DNA of 64,000 nucleotides, taken from positions 1,426,001-1,490,000 of the forward strand of contig JAFKAC010000013.1 of NCBI GenBank assembly GCA_025766275.1, given 5' to 3'. The translations under genes and the position numbers were made by a program. Shown in pieces: positions 31,758 through 42,427 of the stretch; positions within the stretch are counted from its first letter, which is position 1; each line of letters starts with the position of its first letter. Source of the stretch: Lactarius indigo. Taxonomy: Eukaryota; Basidiomycota; Agaricomycetes; Russulales; Russulaceae. The notes below the pieces were generated by a model that was given only the letters and a program-made list of their open reading frames with translations, had not been told where the DNA came from and searched no databases.

Positions 31758-32384
31758 GCACAATCTCAAATGGATGTGTTGTCCTCTTGTTGGAGGACAC
31801 AGAAAAGGGTTGGCAAGTGGATTTACCCATCTCGCACCCATGGCAGACTGTGTGGGCTGTGGTAGAGCTATCTATGTCCATGCCAGTAGTGGTAGAGGGA
31901 CCATGTGCCTTCAGCACCACAGAGGAGATGTGTCCCATGTGTTGATGCCAGATATCAAGTGTGGCAGCACTTGATTTTGTGTGGGTGTTGAGGCCAACGC
32001 TGGCTGCGTCCAACCAGTAAAGGTTGTCCTCAAGGTAGCCTTTGGCCACACACTTTTGGTTGACAGATATTTTAAATGAGCCACTGTCAAAGGCAATCTC
32101 AGCACCCTTTTGTGCTAGGGCGCACGTCGACAAGAAGCACGTCTTCACCTGTGGTAGGTGTAGCACATTACTGAGGGTGATAGGGATACCCTGGCTTGTA
32201 GTGAAGATGACAGACCCAACACCCTCTTGGTCTATAGTGGACTTGTCCCCTAGAGTGCCTTTGGTTGGGGTATAGTCCTTGAAGTCAGACCAATGTGGTG
32301 TAATGTGGTGTGTGGCACCACTGTCCATCATCCAACGCACATGCAAGGCAGCATACAAGGCAACACCAATTGATTCTGAAGCCC
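31758..32384 (-). pseudogene. Copia-2 protease and GAG-pre-integrase
   Basis: Minus strand, open. Protease active site WMMDSGATHHITPH (about 32300-32340) and pre-integrase domain with IWHQHMGHISS and VCHGCEMGKSTC (about 31800-31960), the usual Ty1/copia arrangement. Joins 33011 upstream and 31131 downstream without a frameshift. Confidence 0.9.
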
Positions 32385-32389
32385 AGTCT

Positions 32390-33005
32390 TGTTGATAAGT
32401 GACCCTTGTGCACTTAGTGGCTCTAATGGACCGGACTTGCAGCATGGACTGCTTTAGATTAGATTAATTGGACTTGTAGATTACTTACATTTGATCTGTA
32501 CAATCTAGCACTAATCATTGCGTCATGTATGACATCATGTACTATGACATCATGTAGAACACTCCAGACACTTCATTGTACTCTGTCCTTTGTTCTCCTT
32601 TAGTTCTTATCTTTATTGTGATGTCATTATGATATCATCTTTGTCTGGACTCTCTTTGTTCTAGTCGCCTTGTTCTCTTTTGATACACTCCTTTTGTCCT
32701 GTATGTAGAACAATGCTCCTTGTATTCTGTGACTCTACATTACCATCCTTGTACTAGTGTCACACCTCTGTACAGTATAAGTAGTAGTGCTTGTACGCTC
32801 CTGGTCCACATCAGTTCTCTCACTGCTGTGTGCCAGGTATGTTCTCTCCACTGTAATACCATATCAGTTCTCTCACTGCTGTGTGCCAGACACTTCTGCT
32901 TTACCTTGCTAGATCTCCTGTTGCTGCTTTCCAGCCACCCAGCCTATCTCACCACAGAACACTTTGTCCCTCTGTGAGTATGCTATCTATGTGTGCTGTT
33001 CATCA
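32390..33005 (+). repeat. solo LTR of the Copia-2 family (616 bp, long form) inside Copia-2
   Basis: TSD AGTCT at 32385-32389 and 33006-33010; plus orientation, opposite to its host. Contains the extra GTATGT...CAG unit between two CTGCTGTGTGCCAG copies. Confidence 0.93.
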
Positions 33006-33010
33006 AGTCT

Positions 33011-33141
33011 ATGGCGGGCTCTTTGACCTCCTTAATGGAGGTGGTGGTAGGTACAAGTATGTGACTATTGGCAGCCTTGTTGCCTGTTTTCTCCTTCTCC
33101 TTTGCATCAGCCTCATCCTTCTTCCTCTTCCTGCAGTCAGG
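33011..33141 (-). pseudogene. Copia-2 gag-protease linker
   Basis: Minus strand: completes the zinc knuckle begun at 47373 (CHYCNKKGHIK plus PDC) and continues with a strongly basic RKRKKDEADAKEKEK linker to the protease. The join across Gypsy-5 is exact. Confidence 0.88.
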
Positions 33142-33146
33142 CTTGA

Positions 33147-33730
33147 TGTTATGATTTCTTCCAGACTCGTCCCTTCTTTTCCTTACTATTCCCTTCCACA
33201 ATACTTTACAAGCCCTGTATGATTACGCGGACTCTACGTTTATCTGGTCTCTATCACGCACCCTGTTTATCGATGACCTCCTTTGATAAAGCTTGACATG
33301 TGCTAGTTTCCATCTCACTTTCACTCATGCATGACCCCAAGTGATTCACCTTTGTTCCAACTATGTCCATACCTTGTTCCCTTTATGCCTTTCCCTTTAT
33401 CCCTTGATCAAGCGATGGCACCATCTATTTGTAGCCACCATACAACCCAGTCTGTATTTAAGCCTAGTCTTACCTAGCTTGTACAGTAGACTAGACTTCT
33501 TGTGTAATACTACACTTGTCTAAACACGGAACACCTCTGGTGCTCTCTGTCTCATGAATTCCTGTCTTTGCTAGGCCTTTGAGTCTTAGCCTTCCTCTAC
33601 GATCCAAGTGACCTACATCCTTGTGATCCTTGTGCATCATTCTCACTGAAGTCAAGCCACTGAGCTTGTACTACCGCGAACCAACTGACTTGGTACAGGT
33701 CATACCTAACACCCCTGTAGTGGCGTTACA
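33147..33730 (+). repeat. Gypsy-5 5' LTR
   Basis: TGTTATGATTTCTTCC start, TAGTGGCGTTACA end. TATTTAA at 33455-33461; AGACTAGACTT at 33488-33498, 33 bp later, matches the PBS complement. Confidence 0.93.
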
Positions 33731-33732
33731 TT

Positions 33733-33743
33733 AAGTCTAGTCT
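33733..33743 (+). other. Gypsy-5 self-priming PBS
   Basis: AAGTCTAGTCT, two bases after the LTR, is a perfect 11-nt complement of AGACTAGACTT at 33488-33498. Confidence 0.82.
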
Positions 33744-33761
33744 CTCAAAACTGCACACCGT

Positions 33762-35420
33762 GGCTCTCACCAGCCGAAGTTGAACCCAATTTGTCCAGGA
33801 ATACCTGGAATGACACCCACACAATGACCTCCGACCCTCCATCAAAGGAACTGCTCTCTGGAGGAACACCCCACATGACGAAGCGTACTATGTCTATGAC
33901 CCTCATACGAGCCCATCGAGTATATTGAAGACCAGCACATTTGGACCTACATTGCCTACTCCAACTCGAAGCATTCTTGGTACTCTTACAAGCTGGTCCC
34001 CGCACACCTTGGACTAGAACCAGGAAAAGGCCACATTCAAGCCATTGACGCCAACTCAGACATTGAGGAACCCAACTCTGGATCCAACGAAAACCCTACC
34101 CTTACCCCCACTATCCAAAGACCAGTTGACTTCGCATTGTATGCTGACATGTCCACCACCCAGCTCTCCACCACCCTCACCACCACCCAACCCTCAGGAA
34201 GCTCCCAACCTGCAACCTCATCAGCGAATCCTTCAGGTAGTGGAGGACATTCTCTGGGAGGAAGTATACCAGCAGGCGGAGGAGGCTCTGCGGGAAGCAC
34301 AGGAGGCCATCATGGAGGTGGTGCACCTGGAGGTGGAGGCGGTGTGCCTGGAGGTGGAGGCGGTGCGCCTGGAGGTGGAGGCGGTGCACCTGGAGGCAGA
34401 GCAGGTGCTGGAGGCGCCGCTGGTGGTGGAGCCCCACCCCCGAATGGACAACTCAGGGGAAATCCATCCCCAGAGTTTACTGGAGACCGAGAAACCAGCC
34501 AAGCGTTTCTCAACACCTTCTCCCTCTATCAAGGAATGAACCCAAACGTTCAACAATTGGTCCTCCCCTACTCCCGAGCAATGACCCTCCTTTCATACAT
34601 CAGAGGGCCATTAGTGGACGATTGGGTAGAAGAACAAATCCAATGGCTAGTGGACCAACTAGCAGGAGGGGTGGCCATGAACACCAAGAATTTGTGGAAC
34701 TCCATAGAAACATGCTTCATCCAAGCATACACTGATACCACTCAACAACAGAAAGCCCAACATGCCATTCAGACCCTTTGAATGGAAAAAGAAGATATCA
34801 ATACATATATCGCCAAATTTTCAAATTTGGCAAACAAGGCTGGGTACAACAAAGATGAAGCCATGACTCTGGAAATCTTCCAGAAAGGACTGCCAAACGC
34901 ACTTGTAATCAACACAATAAAATTCCATCATCCAATAACATGGGACAACTGGAAGGTGGCAGTCACCCTCCAACAAGCAGAATACCTCCTCCTCAAAGAC
35001 AAACTCACCAAAGGAAAAGGAGGAGATAAATGAGGAGGGGCCTCTTGTGACCAATGGTTATCCACACTAAACAAAAACTGAGACCCAAATGCCATGGACA
35101 TGAGCCGCACCTGAGCCCACACAGCCATGACAGACGACAAAAAAAGACAACTCCAAAAGGAGGGGAGATGTTTTTGATGCCAAGGGCAAGGACATATATC
35201 GCACTTTTGCCCACAAAAAACGATGACAAGTGCTAAAGTCGCAGAAACTACCACACCCACCCCAACAACAGCCACCATTTCTATGATGGCCTCTCAACCC
35301 CTTTCAAACGAAGAACAGGCAGAAGCGCAAGTTGCTGCCCTCTTTGCTCAGAGCCCTGAAGTCTGTGAACTCATGGTGGACAAACTATTCAGGCAAAAGA
35401 AGGATTTTCTGAACGCTTAA
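33762..35420 (+). pseudogene. Gypsy-5 gag
   Basis: The start codon of its relative Gypsy-1 (ATG-GCT-CTC) is GTG here (33762). Frames in order: LTSRS-stop region, a Gly-rich linker of repeated GGGG(A/V)PGGGG units (34250-34440), capsid region (FLNTFSLYQGMNPNVQQLVL), stop TGA at 34779-34781, EKEDINTYIAKFSNLANKAG, and a zinc knuckle CF-stop-CQGQGHISHFC with TGA at 35175-35177. The 34137-34781 frame is the longest intact piece (214 codons). Confidence 0.82.
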
Positions 35421-35973
35421 ACCCGGCAGCCTGGGCTAGAGCATTAAAACTTAGCATGTACAATAGCAGATTCCAATCTATGTGAATTCCAGTACTTTTC
35501 AAATCTGCACACGCAACGGCCGAACGGAACATTCTAATTGACTCAGGAGCCACTGACAATTTTATAAGCACAAACCTCTTAAAACGGCTTAAAATTACCT
35601 GGTTGGCCACAGAACAACCCATCAAAATATGGAACGTAGATGGAACTCATAATCAAGGAGGAGAAATCACCTCTTTTACTGATCTAACCGTCAAAACAGG
35701 AGGAAAGACCCAGAACCTCTGGTTCCTTATCACAGATCTCGGAAATGACGAAGTCATCCTTGGATATCCCTGGTTCACAGCTTTTGAACCAAAGTTCCAC
35801 TGGCCAGACACTACCATCAATGAAGAATTCCAACCAGTGGTAGTCACCAGCCTCAATTTGTCAGATGAAGCCATGCCCATGGAATCTACCATTAAGGCAT
35901 CGGAGACATACCAACTTGACGAATTGGCCTGGGAACAACTAGAAAAAGGGGAAGACCCATGCATCTGGTTATG
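35421..35973 (+). pseudogene. Gypsy-5 protease
   Basis: ILIDSGATDNFIST (about 35535-35575) is an intact retropepsin active site; KIWNVDGTHNQGGEITSF and VILGYPWFTAFEPKFHW follow. The frame is open from about 35494 to the TGA at 35972-35974, then continues as the linker to RT. Confidence 0.85.
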
Positions 35974-35974
35974 A

Positions 35975-37336
35975 AAAACAACAACGGCATCAGAATTAGC
36001 ACAACAAGAAGCCACAAAGAAACCCCAGAAAACCTTCGAAGAAATGGTCCCCGAGGAATATCGAAGACATCAGAAAGTATTCAGCGAAGAGGCATCCCAA
36101 CGTTTTCCCCCATCCCAAACTTGGGATCACGCTATCGACCTCATTCCAAATGCCCCCGAAACCATGGATTGCAAAGTATACCCACTAACGGTCCCTGAAA
36201 CCGAAAAATTATCGGAATTTGTAACCAAACACCTAAACAAAAAGTACATTCAACCGTCCAAGTCACCCTACACATCCCCCTTCTTCTTCATCAAAAAGAA
36301 GGACAGAAAGTTGTGTCTGGTACAAGACTATCATTGCCTCAACGAACTCACCGTGAAGAATCATTACCCACTTCCCCTTATCCCTGAACTTATCGATAGG
36401 ATTAGAGAAGCACACCTCTACTCCAAGCTCGATATCTGAGGGGGATACAATAATATTTGAATCAAACTGGGAGACGAATGGAAGGCAGCGCTCAAAACCA
36501 ATCAAGGATTATTCAAACCCAGAGTAATGTTCTTTGGCCTCACAAACTCCCCCAGTACCTTCCAAACTATGATGGACACCATATTCTGGGAGTTGGTTCT
36601 GACAGGAGAAGTGATCGTCTATATGGACGACATCTTAATTGCAACAGCGGATGACCATGCCCATCACCAACAAGTGTTACACTGAGTCCTAGATCTCTGC
36701 AATGAGCATGATTTATATATCAAGCCAGAAAAATGTGTGTTTGAGGTCTACGAGGTGGAATACTTGGGATTGATCATTGGACATGGCAAGTTACGAATGG
36801 ACCTGATAAAAGTACAAGGCATACAAGACTGGAAGGCGCTGAAATCCCTAAAGGAAGTAAGAGCCTTCTTAGGGTTCTGCAACTTCTATCAGCGTTTCAT
36901 AAGGGGCTTCTCTACCATAGCCAGACCCCTTCACGATCTTACCAAGAAGGACACATCCTGGGAATGAACCAATGCCAGACAAAAGGCATTCAATACCATC
37001 AAAGAACGAATTAGCACAGAACCGGTGCTCCTATTCCCACAATTAGATCAACCCTTCGAAATCAAAGTAGATGCTTCCAGTTACACCCTAGGAGCAGTAC
37101 TAAACCAAAAGGGGGACGACCAAAGAATGCACCTGGTTGTGTTCTATTCCGAATCATTGACAGAAATGGAACGCAACTACAACATCTACGACAGGGAATT
37201 ACTGGCTATCATCAAAGCTCTCAGGACCTGGCACACATACCTAATCAGTTCCCCCCATTTGATAACCATTCATACAGATCATGCCAATCTCCAATACTGG
37301 AAGGAACCAAGAAAGATCAGCCGACGTGTGGCTTAA
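35975..37336 (+). pseudogene. Gypsy-5 RT and RNase H
   Basis: Linker EEYRRHQKVFSEEASQRFPP, RT with [21 protein letters not shown]-stop-GGYNNI-stop-I (TGA at 36437-36439; both stops replace Arg), VIVYMDDILIA, YLGLIIGHGKLRMD and FLGFCNFYQRFI; another TGA near 36965. RNase H has VDASSYTLGAVLNQ, YDRELLAIIKALRTW and HTDHANLQYWKE. Arg loss is visible elsewhere as KLCLVQDYHCLN where relatives have KLRPVQDYRxLN. Confidence 0.87.
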
Positions 37337-38876
37337 GAGTTCCAAGAACTCTCAGAGTACAATTTTGTACTAAAACACATTCCCAGCACCAAGAATACCC
37401 AAGCTGACTCCCTATCTAGACACCCCAATTATGATGATGGCACGACAGACAATGACCATGTCACTGTGCTGCCAGAAGAAGTATTCCTGAAAATCACCCA
37501 GACGTCTATGCATGATATGGACATATGGACCCAGATCATGCAAAACATGGAAGAATCTGTGGTGCTCCCATGGGTCAAACCTCATAATCTAAAGAAACAT
37601 GACAGTCTATGGTGGAAAGGAGACGCCCTTGTTGTTGTGGGAAACAACAACCTTAAGCAGGGGGTAATCACCTTTTTCCACAACACCCCAAGCACCGGAC
37701 ACCCAGGAATCGCAAACACCCTAGAACTAGTGCAGCGTGACTTCTGGTGGCCTAACATGCGAAAAGACATAGAAGCCTATGTTAAAGGATGTGCTGCATG
37801 CCAAAGTAACAAGATCAACCCTCATTGACAGAAACCACACCTATTCCCCATCACAACGGATCCATCAGCTGAACCCTTTGAAGTGGTAGCCATGGGCTTC
37901 ATAGTCAAACTTCCCACATCAAACAGCTTCAATTCAATTCTCACTATTACCGATCATGACTGTTCGAAAGCGGCCATATTCATTCCATGCAACAAAACCA
38001 TAACGTCAGAAGGAGTGGCCAAACTCTACCTTCAACACATATACCCCCACTATGGTCTACCAAAAAAAATCATATCTGATCGAGACCCCAGATTCACATT
38101 GACCTTCATGAAGCAGTTGTGTAACACTCTGGGAATACAACAGAACATATCATCGGCATATCACCCCCAGACTGATGGCCAGTCAGAACGCACCAACCAA
38201 TGGCTGGAACAATATTTATGACACTGGTGCAATGTAAAACAAGACAACTGGGCGGAAGTCTTACCTATGGCACAATTCATGCACAACTCCTGGACAAACA
38301 CCACCACCAAACACTCTCCATTCTCACTCCTTATGGGGTGGGAACCCCATACAACATGGAATCCCAAACCATCAAACTGCCCCATGGTGGACCAACAACT
38401 TGAGGATCTTATGATCCTCAGGCAACATGCCCAGGATAGCATCAAACATGTGCAACACCTCATGGTGCAATGAGGCAAGACAAAGTTCACACCCCATCAA
38501 CAAGGGGACTGCATATGGTTAGAAGGGACAAATCTCCGAACCTTCTACCCCACAAGTAAACTTGCACCCAAGAGATACGGACCCTTCAAGATAATGAAAG
38601 TTCTATCAGACATTTCCTATGAACTTGAACTTCCGGTATCATGGAAGATCCACCCTGTATTCCACGCGAACCTCCTCACACCATATAAGGAAATGGAGAT
38701 GCATGGTACTAACTTTACCCGACCTCCACCAGACCTTATTGAAGGAGAAGAAGAGTACGAAGTGGAGTGAATTGAAGATGCCCAGGAACAAGGTCGAGGG
38801 CACAAACTCCACTTCCTAGTCAAGTGGAAAGGATTCCCACAAGTGACAATACATGGGAACCCGCGACCAACTTGAC
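37337..38876 (+). pseudogene. Gypsy-5 integrase with chromodomain
   Basis: H2C2 region (HNTPSTGHPGIAN...GCAACQSNK), integrase core with MGFIVKLP where the first catalytic Asp is Gly (about 37893), ISDRDPRF (Asp kept) and QSERTNQW (Glu kept), then GPF/Y-type KRYGPFKI and a chromodomain (EEYEVE-stop-IEDAQ...FLVKWKGF). Stops are TGA near 37826, 38219, 38471 and 38768. The Gypsy-1 copy keeps the first Asp. Confidence 0.87.
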
Positions 38877-38989
38877 ACATGCTACTGATGCAATCAGAGA
38901 TTACTATCGGCTATATCCATCTGCTGCAGGGGCTGGACGAAAGATATAAGTTGTCGACTAAACAATCCCACAAACCCCAGCAAATTAAC

Positions 38990-39327
38990 ATGACCACCAC
39001 TCCAGTCTCCGACACCACCCTCATCAATGTACTCAATATAGACCCCTGCCTCACCGCCCTCTTCAATGGAGAAACCATCGCTGTCACCAACCTATCTTTC
39101 ACTATCCTGGGCATCCCACGATTATCACCACCACCGGCACCTGCTGACTCTCCTCAATCCACCATGACCATCGACCCAGTACCCATTGTCCCCCACTCCC
39201 CAGATCGAGAACTGGGAGAGCTCACTCCATCCACACCAGAGGAGGGCCAATACTCACCAACCCCTCCACCTCATCAAAACCCAACACCGCCTCCCGAACC
39301 CACTGTATCATCACCGCTCTTTGCAAG
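38990..39327 (+). CDS. Gypsy-5 ORF3, N-terminal part
   Basis: Starts MTTTPVSDTTLINVLNIDP and shares its start and first 110 residues with Gypsy-1 ORF3. It is Pro/Ser/Thr-rich with short hydrophobic segments (ALFNGETIAVTNLSFTILGI) and acidic Pro runs (RELGELTPSTPEEGQYSPTP). YR-1 interrupts it; it resumes at about 45581. Confidence 0.75.
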
Positions 39328-39712
39328 TCACTGTTCAGCTTCTACGATGAGAGTCCCGCATCGTGCAGAGTGGAGCACGGAGTACATTTGAGGAGGCACA
39401 ATGTGGAACAGCGGGGCTGCCGGTGAGACAATAACATTGAACTGTATTAGGTAGATGACACAGGTGGACTTGTGTATAGAAGTTATGTACGATGGGCTCA
39501 GCAGTGAGACCAGAGATGATGCGTGAGAGATTGGGCGAAAGCGCAAAGCATTTCTCAATCAAAAAGGAGAGTTCATGTGGCCAAGGCGAGGTTGCGACAC
39601 CCAACCTGAAGGAATCAATGACATGGCAAGTGAGACTCGGAACCCCTTAGTTAGGAAGCGATGGAGAGGTTTGCTTACCCTGTGGAAGTCATTGGCGACT
39701 GGGCTGGTATGA

Positions 39713-41060
39713 CTAGCATACTGGTGGCATGGTGTATTGGATGAAATTTTTGTGAAGGGCGGGGGCAGATTGGATGTATGGTGCTATGATGACTGCGTGT
39801 TTTCTGAGGTAAAGGAGGAAGGAGTCGCCGGCCCAGCACCCCATGGTTTTAACGATGTTGAAAGGGACCCTGTGAAGGAGGTATTCGAGAGTCAAGCCGA
39901 TTTGAATGCCATGCCCTTGTAGGGGCTCCAGACCGGCCACGCAAGCTAGCTTTCTGATCCTTTTCAGGAATTTTGCCTTTGTGAGGGGACAACACGTGTT
40001 CTTGGCTCAATAAGCAAACAAATGCAAGGTTTCGGAGGGCTGATTGATGTGCAGATGGTTCTGCAGAGCTGCTGTGGGGTCGGTGTCTCCATCTTGTGAG
40101 GCCCAGTATACGTCCTTGCCTTCAATTTGGGCGACTTTGGTGGAGGGAAGGTGTAGTATGGTGACTTTGAGGCTGTTGCGATCCTGGTCGTACAACAAAT
40201 TCCAAGTGGTGATGTGTGTGTTTAGACGGAAACTGTTGAGGGTGTGGATGGTGAATTCCCCCAGCCTGGCTGAAGTGTAGAAGCAAGCAGTGAGGCAAGC
40301 ATAGACAGCAGTGTCGATTGGGTCGCTCAGGTTGAGTTGATGCCTGATTTTGATGATGAAGTTGGGGGTGTACAGGAGGCGCTTTTCCGCCTTGCTGTGC
40401 TGGGGGTTAGCTTGTTGGCGGCCCGTAACATGGCGTCCATTTCTTTTTTGTCAAGGGTCCAGGGGATACTGTGCAATATGTGCCAGGCCCGGACACCATT
40501 GAGATAGTTTGAGATAGTTTTGCTGGAGTAAGTGGCCGCCATGTGGGCGACAAAGGCCAATAAGAGAGGTTGCGTGGTGGGGGCTCTTTCAAGCTCGGCA
40601 ATGCTTTTCTGGTCACAGAAACAGTGCCACATTAGGAGACCGGAGCTGTATGCTGTGTGCGTGTCATCTTCCCAGGTGTGCACCATGGTGTCTTTGATCT
40701 GTTCACGCTCGTCCGGGCTGATGATGGCGGGAACGGTGGGAGGCAGGTGCGCAGTGGCTGGGATCCACAGCCTCAATCGGTCCTTCACTAGGCAGTGTGG
40801 TCTCAAGGAGGAAGGAAGGGGGGTGAGTGTCGGTGGATAAGGGGCAGGTCTTTTATGCAGAGAATTCATGGTGGGGGGAATGGCCACATGCCGCGGTCTC
40901 GTTGCAAGGGATTTTTGCTGCTTGGCGTCAGGTAAGTCCATGGGTTCAATCGGGCGCATTAGGCGACTTAGTGCTGCAATCCTGACCAGGCTAGTTGGGG
41001 GAGATGTTGATGAGGAAAGGTCTGACATCCTCGGGAATGGTGATGTGGTGGAGGAGGAGC
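39713..41060 (-). pseudogene. YR-1 tyrosine recombinase
   Basis: The N-terminal core-binding part (EREQIKDTMVHTWEDDTHTAY...SNYLNGVRAWHILH, about 40430-40720) is followed after a frameshift near 40410 by the catalytic domain: FYTSARLGEF (first Arg), a stop near 40016, QGHGIQIGL where the HxxR box reads HGIQ (Arg to Gln), MGCWAGDSF where GRW is usual (Arg to Cys), and the Tyr in FLLYLRKHA. The enzyme would integrate circular cDNA by recombination. Loss of the HxxR Arg, the stop and the frameshift make it inactive. Confidence 0.8.
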
Positions 41061-42427
41061 TCTGATGGGGGGTAGCGTCCCCTGGAGGGAGCGTCGGCGG
41101 GGTTTTGTGCACTAGGGACATATCTCGTGTGTACAGTCCTACCACCGTCCTCCGATAGTCCCAGGATGCAGCAGAAGATGCAATTGGTGGGCTTGTTGGT
41201 GCTGGACCTTTTCCACCAGCCTTCGACAACCACTTGGTTGTCTCCATAGACTTTGAGGTGTTCACCCTTTTTAGCAAGCGAGTGTAGGCCAATGACGAGG
41301 AGTTCAAATCCAACAGCTTTGGCCCATTGTATATCCCTTCCTTGGGATTTCCATCCGGTGACCAGGCACCAAGCGTGCCATTTTGGACTGATTGTGATGG
41401 TGATTCTGAAGCCAGAGCTGGCGTTGGAATAGGCCTCATAATCCACAAGGGGTTGTGGCTCTGGGATCGGCCTGGAGATAGCTGGGAGTCCAAGATGCCG
41501 CTTCCACCAATCAAGGTTGTCTGGAGTGTCCTTGGGAGGGGTGTGCAGTACAAAAGGATGATTATTGAATGAGGCCAGCATGGCCTCCAGGCTGGTGAGG
41601 TATGCGCGTCCAGCTGGAATGACCAGTGAGGCATGCAGAAGCTTTCCGTATAGTTTTTGAGTTTCAAGTAGGTTGTGGGTGCACCGGCCCTCCCATTCTT
41701 CAATGGCGGCCAGGTACTTAACCCTCTTTTTCTTGAGTAAATGTATGTAGTGTGTCTGCAGGTTCCATAGCAGTCTGAGGTATGGAATCTCAGTTCCAAA
41801 CGGTACTGTTTTGGACGACTCCCACCTGATGCCAAGGCGAGCAGAGAGTGTGTCAATGTCTGCGTCAGCATAGGAGAAGGGGAGGTCATGCGCTGCACGC
41901 ATGGAGACCCCTGCCAAGTCCTGTAGGATCGCACTGCAGTCCTCGTCAAACTCCTTGGTGGAGTTGTCGGGCAGGCTCTTCCCCCCATACCATATGCGGC
42001 CGCCCTCCAGCCTGCGCCCACCGTGAGCATGTATCTCGTTGCACCAGGAGAGACGCTGCATGTTGTAGTCAGGCAGGTGATCCCACAGGATTCTGAAAAA
42101 GATATGGTCATCGACCCACTTGGAGATTGGGCTGATGCTGTTGCCCCTGAAGATGTCAGTCCCCACATCTGCAATGGCTCCATAGATGCCCCCGGCAGAG
42201 GTGAGGCCGAAGTTATTACATACGTTAATGGCAAACTGGTTGTTTGCTTGTAAGCAAATGACCAAGCTGGGCCACTGGGGAGGGGTGGCTGGGATGGTTC
42301 TGTAGGCCTCTGCAACGTCGTGCATGGAGGCCTGAGAGCCTGGGGGTAAGCATGCGATAATGAGCGCGACGGTGGAGAAAGTGCCCCAGGTGCATGGGAA
42401 TTCATCGCTGTTGATGTGGGAATTCAT
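40991..42427 (-). CDS. YR-1 reverse transcriptase-RNase H (478 codons)
   Basis: Open frame on the minus strand. RT motifs: DVAEAYRTIPATPPQWPSLV (motif A Asp), NFGLTSAGGIYGAIADVG, and SKWVDDHIFF (catalytic VDD). RNase H-like part: DYEAYSNASSGFRITITISP, KAVGFELLVIGLHSL, LKVYGDNQVVVEGWW and SAQNPADAPSRGR; note YSNAS where an Asp is usual. It ends LINISPN and overlaps the recombinase frame. It is a lineage quite apart from the gypsy RTs here and resembles RTs of fungal DIRS/Ngaro elements. Confidence 0.82.
   Translation of the reverse strand: MNSHINSDEFPCTWGTFSTVALIIACLPPGSQASMHDVAEAYRTIPATPPQWPSLVICLQANNQFAINVCNNFGLTSAGGIYGAIADVGTDIFRGNSISPISKWVDDHIFFRILWDHLPDYNMQRLSWCNEIHAHGGRRLEGGRIWYGGKSLPDNSTKEFDEDCSAILQDLAGVSMRAAHDLPFSYADADIDTLSARLGIRWESSKTVPFGTEIPYLRLLWNLQTHYIHLLKKKRVKYLAAIEEWEGRCTHNLLETQKLYGKLLHASLVIPAGRAYLTSLEAMLASFNNHPFVLHTPPKDTPDNLDWWKRHLGLPAISRPIPEPQPLVDYEAYSNASSGFRITITISPKWHAWCLVTGWKSQGRDIQWAKAVGFELLVIGLHSLAKKGEHLKVYGDNQVVVEGWWKRSSTNKPTNCIFCCILGLSEDGGRTVHTRYVPSAQNPADAPSRGRYPPSELLLHHITIPEDVRPFLINISPN

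Noticed and set aside
34177..34556. Repetitive minus-strand frames rich in Leu-His or Ser-Thr-Ala
   Set aside because: Shadows of the Gly-rich repeat in Gypsy-5 gag.
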